A stretch of DNA of 64,000 nucleotides from Pseudomethylobacillus aquaticus. GTDB taxonomy: Bacteria > Pseudomonadota > Gammaproteobacteria > Burkholderiales > Methylophilaceae. Position 1 is the stretch's first letter; every line of letters starts with the position of its first letter. Shown piece after piece: positions 44,548 through 56,266 of the stretch. The notes beneath the pieces are model-generated. The model was given only the letters and a program-made list of their open reading frames with translations. It made no database searches and had not been told where the DNA came from. A program made the position numbers and the translations under genes. The stretch covers positions 434,001 to 498,000 of the forward strand of contig NZ_RJVP01000001.1 of the NCBI RefSeq assembly GCF_003730115.1, given 5' to 3'.

Positions 44548-44979
44548 ATGGCGCAGGTTGAAAAAAGCGTGCTGGTCGGCCACTCCGCAGAGCGTATGTA
44601 CACGCTGGTGGATGACGTGCAGCGCTACCCGGAGTTTCTGCCCTGGTGCGGCGGTGTGGATCTGCTTGAGCGCTCCGAGCAGACCACCACGGCCACGCTG
44701 CACATCGCCTATCACGGCATCAAACAGCATTTCACCACGCAGAACGCCAAGACCTTCCCCAGCCGCATGGACATCAAGCTCAAGGACGGCCCGTTCCGTC
44801 ATCTGGAAGGCGTATGGCACTTTATCCCGCTGGGTACAGAAGCCTGCAAGATCGAGTTCCGCCTCAATTACGAGTTCTCCAACGGCTTCCTGGAGAAGAT
44901 CATTGCGCCGGTGTTCAGCCACATCGCCAACACCTTTGTAGATTCTTTCGTGACGCGCGCTGACCAACTCTATACCTGA
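44548..44979 (+). CDS. ratA: RatA/Coq10-type START-domain protein
   Basis: The 143-residue START-like domain protein belongs to the RatA/PasT/Coq10 family: MAQVEKSVLVGHSAERMYTLVDDVQRYPEFLPWC is the family N terminus. E. coli RatA was reported as a 70S-association inhibitor toxin; other members bind ubiquinone and support respiration, so 'toxin' should not be assumed. The conserved place beside smpB and before the RnfH-family gene is the usual arrangement. Confidence 0.9.
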   Translation: MAQVEKSVLVGHSAERMYTLVDDVQRYPEFLPWCGGVDLLERSEQTTTATLHIAYHGIKQHFTTQNAKTFPSRMDIKLKDGPFRHLEGVWHFIPLGTEACKIEFRLNYEFSNGFLEKIIAPVFSHIANTFVDSFVTRADQLYT

Positions 44980-45011
44980 CATGCCCCGCCCCATCTGCCG
45001 CGAGAAGCCTT

Positions 45012-46951
<1,940 letters not shown>

Positions 46952-46965
46952 TGCCAGGAGATGTC

Positions 46966-47703
46966 ATGACCGATCAACCACCAGCCCGCGCCACCTTGAG
47001 TGCCGTGCCTACCGCGGCCGTGCTGGGCGGCTTGCTGCTGATCGGCTTGACCTTGCTGGGCTATCAGATCGCCCAGAGCATCGTGGATATCAAGCTGCTG
47101 GAGCGCTCGGTGGAGGTCAAGGGCCTTTCCGAGCGCGAAGTCACCGCCGATATCGCCATCTGGCCGATCAGCTATAACGTGGCCGACAACGACCTGGGCA
47201 ATCTGTACCTCGTATTGCAGGACAAGAACGCCAACGTGATCGCCTTCCTCAAGGCCAACGGCTTCGAGGACAAGGAGATCAGCAGCTCGGCTCCGGCCGT
47301 GGTGGACAAGCAGGCGCGCGAATACAACGATGGCTCGGCTTCGGCCTACCGCTACACCGCCACCTCCACCATCACCGTGTACAGCAGCAAGGTGGAAGCG
47401 GTACGCGACACCATGACCAAGCTGGCCGACCTGGGCAAACAGGGCATCGCCATCGCGGGGGATGCCTACAGCACCCAGTTCATGTACAGCAAACTCAACG
47501 ACATCAAACCGGCGATGATAGAAGAAGCCACCAAGAACGCACGCGAGGCCGCCACCAAGTTCGCCAAGGACTCGGACAGCAGCCTGGGCAAGATCAAGCG
47601 CGCCAACCAGGGCACCTTCAGCATCGAGAACCGCGACTCCAGCACTGCGCATATCAAAAAAGTGCGCGTGGTGTCTACGGTTGAGTACTATCTATCCGAT
47701 TGA
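46966..47703 (+). CDS. SIMPL domain (DUF541) membrane-anchored protein
   Basis: The 245-residue protein has an N-terminal transmembrane helix (about residues 14-38) and a periplasmic SIMPL domain: SVEVKGLSEREVTADIAIWPISY, IAIAGDAYSTQFMYSKLND and AREAATKFAKDSDSSLGKI. Members are of uncertain function in stress or envelope biology. ATG 46966 follows CCAGGAGATGTC, 14 bases after guaB. The conserved location between guaB and guaA suggests co-expression. Confidence 0.88.
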   Translation: MTDQPPARATLSAVPTAAVLGGLLLIGLTLLGYQIAQSIVDIKLLERSVEVKGLSEREVTADIAIWPISYNVADNDLGNLYLVLQDKNANVIAFLKANGFEDKEISSSAPAVVDKQAREYNDGSASAYRYTATSTITVYSSKVEAVRDTMTKLADLGKQGIAIAGDAYSTQFMYSKLNDIKPAMIEEATKNAREAATKFAKDSDSSLGKIKRANQGTFSIENRDSSTAHIKKVRVVSTVEYYLSD

Positions 47704-47809
47704 TTTTTATACTTATTGATCTGTAACGCAATACTAAACCATGTGCTGTGCCAGCTGAGTGGCCAGCCTGTTTTCTACTATCTACCTTCTGGCGCCCTAT
47801 CCTTCTGTC

Positions 47810-49372
47810 ATGACGCAAAAAATCCTCATTCTCGATTTCGGTTCCCAATACACCCAGCTCATCGCACGCCGCGTGCGCGAAGCCAATGTCTACTGCGAGT
47901 TGCATTCCTGGGATGTCAGCGATGACTTCATTCGTGACTTCGCCCCGGCTGGTGTCATCCTGTCTGGCGGCCCGAACTCGGTGTATGAAGATGAGACGCC
48001 ACGTGCGCCACAAGCAGTCTTTGAACTGGGCGTGCCAGTGCTGGGCATCTGTTACGGCATGCAGACCATGGCAGCACAACTGGGCGGCAAGGTCGAGAAT
48101 GCCGCCAAGCGTGAATTCGGCTATGCCGAGATCCGCGCACATGGCCATTCTGCGCTGTTCAAGGATATTCAGGACCGCAGCAACGAGCAAGGCCACGGCC
48201 TGCTGGACGTATGGATGAGCCATGGCGACAAGGTCACCGAGATCCCGCCCGGCTTCAAGGCCATCGCCAGCAACAGCTCCACCCCGCTGGCCGGCATGGC
48301 CGATGAAGTGCGCCGCTTCTACGCAGTGCAGTTCCACCCGGAAGTGACGCACACCAAACAGGGAAAAGCCATTCTTGGGCGCTTCGTGCACGACATCTGC
48401 GGCTGTGACCAAAGCTGGAACATGCCGGATTATGTGGAAACAGCGGTCAAGCGCATCCGCGATGAAGTCGGCAGTGATCAGGTGATTTTGGGCCTGTCCG
48501 GTGGCGTGGATTCTTCCGTCGCTGCCGCACTGATCCACCGCGCCATTGGCGACCAGCTGACCTGTGTGTTCGTGGACAACGGCCTGCTGCGTCTCAACGA
48601 GGCAGAACAGGTGATGGAGACCTTTGCCAACAACCTGGGCGTGAAGGTCATCCACGTGGATGCCAGCGCCAAGTTCCTGGGTGACCTGGCCGGGGTGACC
48701 GACCCGGAGGCCAAGCGCAAGATCATCGGCCGCGAGTTCGTGGAAGTGTTCCAGACCGAATCCGCAAAACTGCCGCAAGCCAAGTGGCTGGCACAAGGCA
48801 CCATCTACCCGGATGTGATCGAATCGGCCGGTGCCAAGACCAAAAAAGCCCACACCATCAAGAGCCACCACAATGTGGGTGGCCTGCCGGATACCCTTAA
48901 ACTCAAGCTGCTGGAACCGCTGCGCGAGCTGTTCAAGGACGAAGTACGCGAGCTGGGTGTCGCGCTCGGCCTGCCGCACGCCATGGTCTACCGTCACCCC
49001 TTCCCCGGCCCTGGCCTGGGGGTGCGTATCCTGGGTGAAGTGAAAAAAGAGTACGCCGACCTGCTGCGCCGTGCCGATGCCATCTTCATCGAAGAGCTGC
49101 GCGCCTCCGGCTGGTATGACAAGACCTCGCAAGCGTTCGCGGTGTTCCTGCCGGTGAAATCGGTAGGCGTGATGGGCGATGGCCGCACCTACGACTACGT
49201 GGTGGCACTGCGCGCCGTGGTGACCAGCGATTTCATGACCGCACACTGGGCGGAACTGCCGTACGAGCTGCTGGGCAAGGTGTCCAACCGCATCATCAAC
49301 GAGGTGCGCGGTATCAATAGAGTAGTCTATGACATCTCCGGCAAGCCGCCCGCAACGATCGAATGGGAGTAA
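47810..49372 (+). CDS. guaA: GMP synthase (glutamine-hydrolysing)
   Basis: The 520-residue enzyme makes GMP from XMP. The N-terminal class I glutamine amidotransferase has catalytic Cys in GICYGMQTM and a His/Glu pair near FHPEVTHT. The ATP pyrophosphatase domain has [13 protein letters not shown]. The C-terminal dimerisation domain ends KPPATIEWE, the standard end of the protein. The start at 47810 gives the conserved [20 protein letters not shown]. The 3' end of guaA is a well-known integration site for genomic islands. Confidence 0.97.
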   Translation: MTQKILILDFGSQYTQLIARRVREANVYCELHSWDVSDDFIRDFAPAGVILSGGPNSVYEDETPRAPQAVFELGVPVLGICYGMQTMAAQLGGKVENAAKREFGYAEIRAHGHSALFKDIQDRSNEQGHGLLDVWMSHGDKVTEIPPGFKAIASNSSTPLAGMADEVRRFYAVQFHPEVTHTKQGKAILGRFVHDICGCDQSWNMPDYVETAVKRIRDEVGSDQVILGLSGGVDSSVAAALIHRAIGDQLTCVFVDNGLLRLNEAEQVMETFANNLGVKVIHVDASAKFLGDLAGVTDPEAKRKIIGREFVEVFQTESAKLPQAKWLAQGTIYPDVIESAGAKTKKAHTIKSHHNVGGLPDTLKLKLLEPLRELFKDEVRELGVALGLPHAMVYRHPFPGPGLGVRILGEVKKEYADLLRRADAIFIEELRASGWYDKTSQAFAVFLPVKSVGVMGDGRTYDYVVALRAVVTSDFMTAHWAELPYELLGKVSNRIINEVRGINRVVYDISGKPPATIEWE

Positions 49373-49395
49373 AGCTTCTGCAGGGGTAGCAGGTT

Positions 49396-49414
49396 CCATC
49401 GACAACGTCGATGG
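49396..49414. other. Perfect hairpin after guaA
   Basis: CCATCGAC and GTCGATGG pair perfectly around AAC, 24 bases after the stop codon, without a T-run. It may protect or help end the guaA transcript. Confidence 0.6.
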
Positions 49415-49469
49415 ATGCGACCCGGAAGAAGCGCCAACTGATGCCGGCAGCTCATTTACTAAGATTGTT

Positions 49470-49514
49470 TGGCGTACCCACGGGGATTCGAACCCCGGTC
49501 GGACAACACCCTTG
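49470..49514 (-). pseudogene. tRNA-derived 3' fragment
   Basis: On the minus strand the segment reads a T-arm (CGGGG TTCGAAT CCCCG), then TGGGTACG and CCA, and before it part of a variable region. The 5' half (D-arm, anticodon stem and 5' acceptor strand GTACCCA) is missing in the adjoining sequence, so this is not a functional tRNA. It lies about 100 bases after guaA and is probably a leftover of integration of a mobile element. Confidence 0.65.
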
Positions 49515-49558
49515 GCGTTTTCGAGTATGCTCAAACGCAATAGATCAGGGTTATTAGC

Positions 49559-50050
49559 ATGAGCCGCGGTTTCGTCAAGGAAGACGATCTGGAGCATGCC
49601 GGCACCGACCTGCCGGAACGCCCGCTAAGCCCGTTTCCCAATTACGTCACCCCTACCGGGCTGCAGCAGTTGCAGGAGCAGGCGAATCTGCTGGAACAGC
49701 AGCGTGTGCAACTGGCGCCGCGCAAGGAAGACCCGGTGGTGCAGCAAACGCTGGCACGTGTGGAACGCGACTTGCGTTATCTGGTCGCCAGGCTGGAATC
49801 CGCCATCCCGGTAGAGCCTGGCAGCGCGCTGGACACGGTGCGTTTCGGCTGCACGGTGGAGGCCGAAGACGAGACTGGCGCGCTGCAGCAGTTTCAGATC
49901 GTCGGGGAAGACGAGGCCGATATCGCGGCTGGCAAGGTAAGCTGGGTGTCACCACTGGCCAAAGCATTGTTAGGCCACAAGCTCGGTGACAGCGTGCTGT
50001 GGCCGCGCCCGGCAGGCAATCTGCAATTAGAGATCATTGATATACGTTAA
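49559..50050 (+). CDS. GreA/GreB-family transcription elongation factor homologue
   Basis: The 163-residue protein has a short coiled-coil N-terminal half (about 38-85) and a GreA/B C-terminal domain: VRFGCTVEAEDETGALQQFQIVGEDEAD, then the SPLAKALLGHKLGDSV segment. It resembles the standalone Gre-like proteins (MSRGFVKEDDL start) rather than GreA itself. Such factors stimulate transcript cleavage or compete at the RNA polymerase secondary channel. The acidic tip residues are less clear here. It precedes a nitroreductase by eight bases. Confidence 0.88.
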   Translation: MSRGFVKEDDLEHAGTDLPERPLSPFPNYVTPTGLQQLQEQANLLEQQRVQLAPRKEDPVVQQTLARVERDLRYLVARLESAIPVEPGSALDTVRFGCTVEAEDETGALQQFQIVGEDEADIAAGKVSWVSPLAKALLGHKLGDSVLWPRPAGNLQLEIIDIR

Positions 50051-50058
50051 GGATTAAG

Positions 50059-50661
50059 ATGGACGTTCGTACCGCAATTGAAACCCGCCGCTCGATCAAG
50101 GCTTATGACGCAGCACACCGCATGAGTCAGGCCGAGATCGATCAGCTGATGTCGCTCGCCATGCTGTCACCCACCGCGTTCAACATCCAGAACTGGCGCT
50201 TCGTGGTGGTGCAGGACCCGGTGCTGCGCCAGCAGATCCGTGCAGTGAGCTGGAATCAGGCACAGGTCACCGATGCTTCCCTGCTAATCGTCCTGGTCGC
50301 GGACCTCAAGGCTTGGGAAAAACAGCCCGGCCGCTATTGGAAAGACGCGCCTCAAGCCGTGCAGGATTACCTGGTGCCGGCCATCGGCCAGTATTACCAG
50401 GGCAATGAGCAGGCGCAGCGCGATGAAGGCATGCGTTCCTGCGGCATGGCCGCCATGACGCTGATGCTGGCAGCCAAGGAGATGGGCTACGACACCTGCC
50501 CCATGGACGGTTTCGATTTCGACGCCGTGGGCAAGCTGCTGAACCTGCCGGCTGACCATACGCCCAGCATGTTCGTGGTGGTAGGCAAAGGCCTAAAGGA
50601 AGCCTGGCCACGTGGCGGTCAGCTGCCTATGGACGAAGTGGTCATCCAGAACACGTTTTAA
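50059..50661 (+). CDS. Nitroreductase family FMN flavoprotein
   Basis: The 200-residue flavin oxidoreductase shows the N-terminal ETRRSIKAYD and PTAFNIQNWRFVVVQD segments that bind FMN, and MGYDTCPMDGFD toward the end. It reduces nitroaromatics, quinones or related substrates with NAD(P)H. It follows the Gre-like gene in one transcription unit. Confidence 0.93.
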   Translation: MDVRTAIETRRSIKAYDAAHRMSQAEIDQLMSLAMLSPTAFNIQNWRFVVVQDPVLRQQIRAVSWNQAQVTDASLLIVLVADLKAWEKQPGRYWKDAPQAVQDYLVPAIGQYYQGNEQAQRDEGMRSCGMAAMTLMLAAKEMGYDTCPMDGFDFDAVGKLLNLPADHTPSMFVVVGKGLKEAWPRGGQLPMDEVVIQNTF

Positions 50662-50780
50662 ACACCTGTTTAGAGACAAACTCTAGATTCAATACCCGAA
50701 ATGATGCGGCGCGTCCGCCATCGTCGCCTGCGCTTAGCCAGGCCTAGACCATGGATGAGCGCCTTAACCAGGAACACTGA

Positions 50781-52376
50781 ATGTTAATCAGCAACAACAT
50801 CACCATGCAATTCGGCGCCAAACCCTTGTTCGAGAACGTCTCGGTCAAGTTCGGCGACGGCAACCGTTACGGCCTGATCGGCGCGAACGGCTGCGGCAAA
50901 TCCACCTACATGAAGATCCTGGCCGGGGTGCTGGAGCCGAGTGCCGGCAACATCACCATCGACAACAACGAGCGCATGGCCTTCCTGAAACAGGACCAGT
51001 TCGCTTATGAAGACCAGCGCGTCATCGATGTGGTGATGATGGGCCATGAGCAGATGTGGAGCGCCAATGTAGAGAAGAACGCCATCTACATGAATCCGGA
51101 CGCCACCGAAGACGACTACATGCGCGCCGCCGAGCTGGAAGGCGTGTTCGCCGAATACGATGGCTACACCGCCGAAGCGCGGGCAGGTGAGCTGCTGCTG
51201 GGTGTGGGCATCCCCATCGAACAGCATGACGGCCCGATGAGCGCGGTAGCGCCGGGCTGGAAGCTGCGTGTGCTGCTGGTACAGGCGCTGTTCGCCAACC
51301 CGGACATCCTGCTGCTGGATGAACCGACCAACAACCTGGACATCAACACCATCCGCTGGCTGGAAGACGTGCTGAACAACCGCGACTGCACCATGATCAT
51401 CATCTCGCATGACCGGCATTTCCTGAATCAGGTGTGCACGCACACGGCAGATATGGACTACGCGAAGCTGACCGTGTACCCCGGCAACTACGACGATTAC
51501 ATGGAAGCCTCGGCGCAGGCACGCGCCCAGCAAGCCAAGGACAACGCCAAGGCCAAGCAGCAGATCGCCGACTTGCAGGAATTCGTACGCCGCTTCTCGG
51601 CCAATGCCTCCAAAGCCAAGCAGGCGACCAGTCGCGCCAAGCAGATCGACAAGATCAAGATCGAGGAATTCAAGCCGTCCAGCCGCCAGTATCCCTTCAT
51701 CCGCTTTGAATATGACGAGCGTGAAAAGCTGCACCGCAACGCTGTGGAGCTGAAGAAACTGAGCCATGGCTTCGACCGCCCGCTGTTCAATGACGTGGAC
51801 CTGATCTTTGAAGCAGGCGAAAAAGTCGCCATCATCGGTGAGAACGGCATCGGCAAGACCACCTTCCTGCGCTGCCTGGCGCGTGATCTGCAAGCCAACC
51901 ATGGCGAAGTGAAATGGGCGGAAAAGGCCACGCTGGGCTATTTTGCACAGGACCACGAGTACGAGTTCGCCAATGGCGAGAACCTGTTCGACTGGATGTC
52001 GCAGTTCACCCAGGAAGGCGATGACGACCAGTCCGTGCGCAGCATGCTGGGCCGCTTGCTGTTCTCGGGCGAGGACACCAAGAAATCCGTCAAGGTGCTG
52101 TCCGGTGGTGAAAAAGGCCGCATGCTGTTCGGCAAGCTGATGCTGGCCCGCACCAATGTGCTGCTCATGGATGAACCGACCAACCACATGGACATGGAAT
52201 CCATCGAATCACTGAACACGGCACTGGACAAGTACAAAGGCACCTTGTTCTTCGTCAGCCATGACCGCGAGTTCGTCAGCTCCATCGCCACCCGCATCAT
52301 CGAGATCCGCGCTGATGGCATCATCGACTTCCGTGGCAACTATGAAGACTACCTGACCAGCCAGGACCTGGCTTAA
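50781..52376 (+). CDS. ABC-F family ATPase, YbiT type
   Basis: The 531-residue protein has two ABC ATPase domains and no membrane segments: Walker A motifs GANGCGKST and GENGIGKTT, and Walker B regions [12 protein letters not shown] and [12 protein letters not shown]. In the first domain the signature is [11 protein letters not shown] rather than LSGG, as in E. coli YbiT; the second has [10 protein letters not shown]. The linker (about residues 245-300) is basic and would insert between subunits. It probably helps translating ribosomes resolve stalls. Confidence 0.95.
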   Translation: MLISNNITMQFGAKPLFENVSVKFGDGNRYGLIGANGCGKSTYMKILAGVLEPSAGNITIDNNERMAFLKQDQFAYEDQRVIDVVMMGHEQMWSANVEKNAIYMNPDATEDDYMRAAELEGVFAEYDGYTAEARAGELLLGVGIPIEQHDGPMSAVAPGWKLRVLLVQALFANPDILLLDEPTNNLDINTIRWLEDVLNNRDCTMIIISHDRHFLNQVCTHTADMDYAKLTVYPGNYDDYMEASAQARAQQAKDNAKAKQQIADLQEFVRRFSANASKAKQATSRAKQIDKIKIEEFKPSSRQYPFIRFEYDEREKLHRNAVELKKLSHGFDRPLFNDVDLIFEAGEKVAIIGENGIGKTTFLRCLARDLQANHGEVKWAEKATLGYFAQDHEYEFANGENLFDWMSQFTQEGDDDQSVRSMLGRLLFSGEDTKKSVKVLSGGEKGRMLFGKLMLARTNVLLMDEPTNHMDMESIESLNTALDKYKGTLFFVSHDREFVSSIATRIIEIRADGIIDFRGNYEDYLTSQDLA

Positions 52377-52384
52377 GCCCTGAC

Positions 52385-52417
52385 GGCGCGGCATTCCAGG
52401 GGCCTGGAAGCCGCGCC
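52385..52417. terminator. Perfect long hairpin after the YbiT-type gene
   Basis: GGCGCGGC / GCCGCGCC with an inner TTCCAGG / CCTGGAA stem and one bulged A form a fifteen-pair stem nine bases after the stop. There is no T-run, so it may be a Rho-type end or a stabilising structure. Confidence 0.6.
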
Positions 52418-52488
52418 TGTAATTGTGCATTTGCATAAAGGCACGCATAATCGGGATGACATGACCCTACGCTCTGCGATCATCCGCC

Positions 52489-55400
52489 ATGAAATTGCGT
52501 AACATCACGTTCGGTTCGCGGCAGCCCGCTTCCCCCATGCGCTTGTCGCTGTTGTATGCCCTGCTGGGCGCCGTCTGGATCCTCATCAATGACCGGCTGC
52601 TGACTTCCTCCACTGACGCAGTGGCGGCGATCGACCCGATCAACATTCTGCTGGGCCTGATCCTCATCGCGGTCAATTCCGGCGTGCTGTACCTGTTGCT
52701 GAAGACCCGCAACGACAACACCAAGCTGCCGCCACACAAGGCCACCACTAGTACCCAATCCCCTACTCCGTTCCTGCTGGCGGTGTTCGTCAGCCTGCTG
52801 CTGGTGGCGCCGATGTTCAATTTCGGCATCAACCACATCTACGCGGCCAAGGTGGAAAAAGATGCCTACAGCGACCTGCGCCTGATCGCGGAGATCCGCA
52901 GCCTGCAACTGGCACGCTGGGTGGATGCCACGCGCGCCGAGTTGGAAAGCCAGTCCAATCAGCGTTATCTGCTGCAGTTCCTGGCTAACGGCCAAAGCAC
53001 TGGCAATGCCGAACAGCAACTGGACAGCCTGCTGCGCCAGTACGACTTTTCCAGCCTGAGCCTGCTCGACGCTCAAGGCCGTACCTTGCTGCTGCGCGGC
53101 AACAAAACGCGCAAGACCGAGGTGCAGGAGGCACTGTTCAAGGAAGTGCAGCGCAACGGCAAGTTCTCGCGCAGCGATTTCTACCTGCTACCTGACGGGC
53201 AGATCCAGCTTGACCTGATGCTGCCCCTGCATAACAGCGACCAGACGCTGCTGGGCTACCTGCGCATCAGCACCGCGCCACATAAATCCATCCTGCAGCA
53301 GGTGCTGCAATGGCCCAACGTCAATTCCAGCGCCGAAGCCCTGCTGGTCAAGAGCGACGGCACACGCGAGCAGGTCGTGCATGCCGGCCAGGACGAGATC
53401 GCTCATGCGCTGACGCGCCCGGCCATGACCATCAGCCCTTACGACAACACACGTTATCCGGCACGCGGCTATGACTACCACGGCAACTTCGTGCTGGCTG
53501 CGCATAAACCGATCGAGAAGTCCTCCTGGCATATCGTCGCGCAGATCGACAAACAGGAAGTGATGGCGCCCCTGCAAGCGCTGATGCAGTTCAGCGGCGT
53601 GGTGCTGATGGTGATCTCCATCATCTCGTTCTTCCTGCTGCTGATATGGCGTCAGCAACGCCGTGCTTATGAACTGGAGCTGATGGCGCAAAGCGGTGAA
53701 CGCGATCGCCTGCTGAAACGCTTTTACGACCTGCCCTTCTTCGGCATGGCCATCAGCGAACCCAACAGCAAGCGCTGGATCCAGGTGAACGACCGCCTGT
53801 GCGAGATCCTCGGTTACGAGCGCGACGAGCTGCTCACGCTAAGCTGGGACGACATCACCCACCCGGACGACATCGCCATCGATCAGGATTATTTCAACCA
53901 GATGCTGATCGGCATCCTGGACCGTTACGGTCGTGAAAAGCGCTACCGCCGCAAGGACGGGCTGTACATCGACGTGAAGCTGGAAGTGAATTGCCTGCGT
54001 AACGCCGACCATCAGGTGGAAGTGGTGCTGACCACCATGGACGACATCACCGAAGCCAAGCGCGCGGCCGATGCGCTGCGCGATTCCGAACAGCGCCTGG
54101 CACTCGCCTTCAAGGCCAGCCGTGATGCCTGGTGGGACGTGGACCTGATCACAGGCCGGCCACGCTATTCCGAGCTGTGGGCCAGCATGCTGGGCTACCA
54201 GCCGGTGGAGCTGCCGGATGACCCGAACTACTGGCAGATCATCACCCATCCGGAAGACTTGCCGCAGGCCCTGCAGGTGGTATCTGCCGCGCTGAACAGC
54301 CAGGAATCCGGCTATCAGGTGGAATTGCGTCTGCAGCATCGGGATGGGCATTATGTGCCGGTGATGATGCGCGGTTTCATCGTGCGTGACCCGGAAGGGA
54401 CACCGACCCGCATCACCGGCGCCAACACCGACCTCACGGCGCGCAAGGCTGGCGAGGAAAGCATGCGCATGACCACGGTAGTGTTCGAAAACACGCGCGA
54501 GGGCATCCTGGTCACGGATGCCGATCAGCGCATCGTCAAGATCAACCGCGCCTTCAGCGAGATCAGCGGCTATAGCGCCGAAGAGGCCATCGGGCTCAAG
54601 CCCAGCCTGGTCAGCTCAGGCCGGCATGGCCGGGATTTCTATAGCCAGATGTGGCATTCCCTGAACACGCTGGGGCACTGGCAGGGGGAGATCTGGAACC
54701 GGCGCAAGAACGGCGAGATCCATCCTGAACTGCTCAGCATCACCGCCATCAAGGACGGTACTGGCCGCGTCACCAACTATGTGAGCATCTTTGCCGACAT
54801 CTCCAGCATCAAGGAATCCGAAGCCAAGCTGGAGTTTTTGGCTCACCATGACCCGCTGACCGGGCTGCCCAACCGGCTGATGCTGATCTCGCGCCTGAAC
54901 CACGAGATCGAGATCGCCAAGCGCAACAACACGCTGATCGCGCTGATGATGCTGGACCTGGACCGCTTCAAGAACGTCAATGACAGCTTTGGCCACCCGG
55001 CCGGAGATGCGCTATTGCAGCAGGTGGCCGAACGCCTGACCGCGCGCTTGCGCAGTGTGGACACGGTGACGCGACTGGGTGGCGATGAATTCACCATCGT
55101 GCTTGGCGGTATCAACCAGCCTGAAGACGCGGCGCGCGTGGCCATGGACATCATCAGCATGATAGAAGCGCCGTGGAAGCTGGCCAACAACATCGAGGTG
55201 CGTATCGGCGCCAGCATCGGCATCAGCCTCTACCCCGGCCACGGCGGCGATGCCATGGAGCTGCTGCAGCACGCCGATGCGGCACTCTATCAGGCCAAGG
55301 CGGCCGGACGCGGTTGCATGCGCTTCTTCTCGGAGAGCCTGACCAAAGCAGCACGCGAACGCTTCGACATCGAGGCGCGCCTGCGTAATGCACTGAAACA

Positions 55401-56160
55401 GAACGAATTGATGGTGTATTACCAACCCAAGGTGGACATCAACACGCGGCGCATCGTCGGTGCAGAAGCGCTGGTGCGCTGGCAGGACCCCAAAGACGGG
55501 CTGATCATGCCGCTACGTTTCATTGGCATCGCCGAAGAGACCGGGTTGGTGGGTGCCATCGGAGAGTTCGTGCTGCGCCAGGCCTGCCGGGATGGCAGGC
55601 AGTGGCTGGATGCAGGCCTGCCGCCACTCAGCATCGCCGTGAACCTGTCCACGCACCAGCTGCACCACAGCGACATGCTGGCTTATGTGGACAAGGTATA
55701 CGCCGAGACCGGCTTCCCGCTGGAGCTGCTGGAATTCGAATTGACTGAAAGCGTGCTGATGCAGCGCGAATCCGAGGTCATCAACACGCTCAACAAACTG
55801 CGCAGCAAGGGCATCAGCCTGGCCATCGATGACTTCGGCACCGGCTATTCCTCCTTGTCTTACCTGAAGAGCTTCCCGCTGGACGTGCTCAAGATCGACC
55901 GCAGCTTCATCGAGGACATCGAGAAGGACGAGGATGACCGCGCCATCACCGCCACCATCATCGGCATGGCGCATACCCTGGGCATGCACGTGGTGGCCGA
56001 AGGCGTGGAGACCAAGGAACAGCTGGCCTTCCTGCGCGACCACAAATGCGATATGTATCAGGGCTATCTGTACAGCCCGCCGGTCCCGGTCGCGCAATTC
56101 GTGGAGATGATGCGCGCTTCCCTTGCATCAGAAGCGGTCAATCTGGAGCAAACCGGTTAA
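52489..56160 (+). CDS. PAS-GGDEF-EAL cyclic-di-GMP signalling protein, 1223 aa
   Basis: Membrane helices lie near residues 18-34, 51-71 and 93-110; a periplasmic sensor region (about 117-363) and a fourth helix (about 364-386) follow. Three PAS units occupy about 395-780 (for example ITHPDD at the end of the first). A GGDEF domain (about 785-945) has the intact motif RLGGDEF, and an EAL domain (about 962-1210) has AEALVRW with LAIDDFGTGYSSLSYL. Both catalytic motifs look complete, so the protein may make and break c-di-GMP. It ends 13 bases before tRNA-Arg. Confidence 0.95.
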   Translation: MKLRNITFGSRQPASPMRLSLLYALLGAVWILINDRLLTSSTDAVAAIDPINILLGLILIAVNSGVLYLLLKTRNDNTKLPPHKATTSTQSPTPFLLAVFVSLLLVAPMFNFGINHIYAAKVEKDAYSDLRLIAEIRSLQLARWVDATRAELESQSNQRYLLQFLANGQSTGNAEQQLDSLLRQYDFSSLSLLDAQGRTLLLRGNKTRKTEVQEALFKEVQRNGKFSRSDFYLLPDGQIQLDLMLPLHNSDQTLLGYLRISTAPHKSILQQVLQWPNVNSSAEALLVKSDGTREQVVHAGQDEIAHALTRPAMTISPYDNTRYPARGYDYHGNFVLAAHKPIEKSSWHIVAQIDKQEVMAPLQALMQFSGVVLMVISIISFFLLLIWRQQRRAYELELMAQSGERDRLLKRFYDLPFFGMAISEPNSKRWIQVNDRLCEILGYERDELLTLSWDDITHPDDIAIDQDYFNQMLIGILDRYGREKRYRRKDGLYIDVKLEVNCLRNADHQVEVVLTTMDDITEAKRAADALRDSEQRLALAFKASRDAWWDVDLITGRPRYSELWASMLGYQPVELPDDPNYWQIITHPEDLPQALQVVSAALNSQESGYQVELRLQHRDGHYVPVMMRGFIVRDPEGTPTRITGANTDLTARKAGEESMRMTTVVFENTREGILVTDADQRIVKINRAFSEISGYSAEEAIGLKPSLVSSGRHGRDFYSQMWHSLNTLGHWQGEIWNRRKNGEIHPELLSITAIKDGTGRVTNYVSIFADISSIKESEAKLEFLAHHDPLTGLPNRLMLISRLNHEIEIAKRNNTLIALMMLDLDRFKNVNDSFGHPAGDALLQQVAERLTARLRSVDTVTRLGGDEFTIVLGGINQPEDAARVAMDIISMIEAPWKLANNIEVRIGASIGISLYPGHGGDAMELLQHADAALYQAKAAGRGCMRFFSESLTKAARERFDIEARLRNALKQNELMVYYQPKVDINTRRIVGAEALVRWQDPKDGLIMPLRFIGIAEETGLVGAIGEFVLRQACRDGRQWLDAGLPPLSIAVNLSTHQLHHSDMLAYVDKVYAETGFPLELLEFELTESVLMQRESEVINTLNKLRSKGISLAIDDFGTGYSSLSYLKSFPLDVLKIDRSFIEDIEKDEDDRAITATIIGMAHTLGMHVVAEGVETKEQLAFLRDHKCDMYQGYLYSPPVPVAQFVEMMRASLASEAVNLEQTG

Positions 56161-56173
56161 AATACGCGCTGGC

Positions 56174-56248
56174 GTCCTCGTGGTGAAATGGATATCACAA
56201 GATCCTCCTAAGATTTAGTTACAGGTTCGATTCCTGTCGGGGACACCA
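56174..56248 (+). tRNA. tRNA-Arg(CCT)
   Basis: The acceptor strands GTCCTCG and CGGGGAC pair, the anticodon loop CTCCTAA gives CCT, and the T-arm GGTTCGATTCC is standard. CCA is encoded at 56246-56248. It lies immediately after the c-di-GMP gene. Confidence 0.95.
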
Positions 56249-56266
56249 CTTCCAGCTTCCTGCCTG

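Noticed and set aside
47675..49597. 640-codon minus-strand frame opposite guaA
   Set aside because: Antisense shadow caused by codon bias; guaA is complete and conserved on the plus strand.
50781..52376. Missing LSGG signature in the first ABC domain as a defect
   Set aside because: The same variant occurs in E. coli YbiT, so it is a feature of the subfamily.
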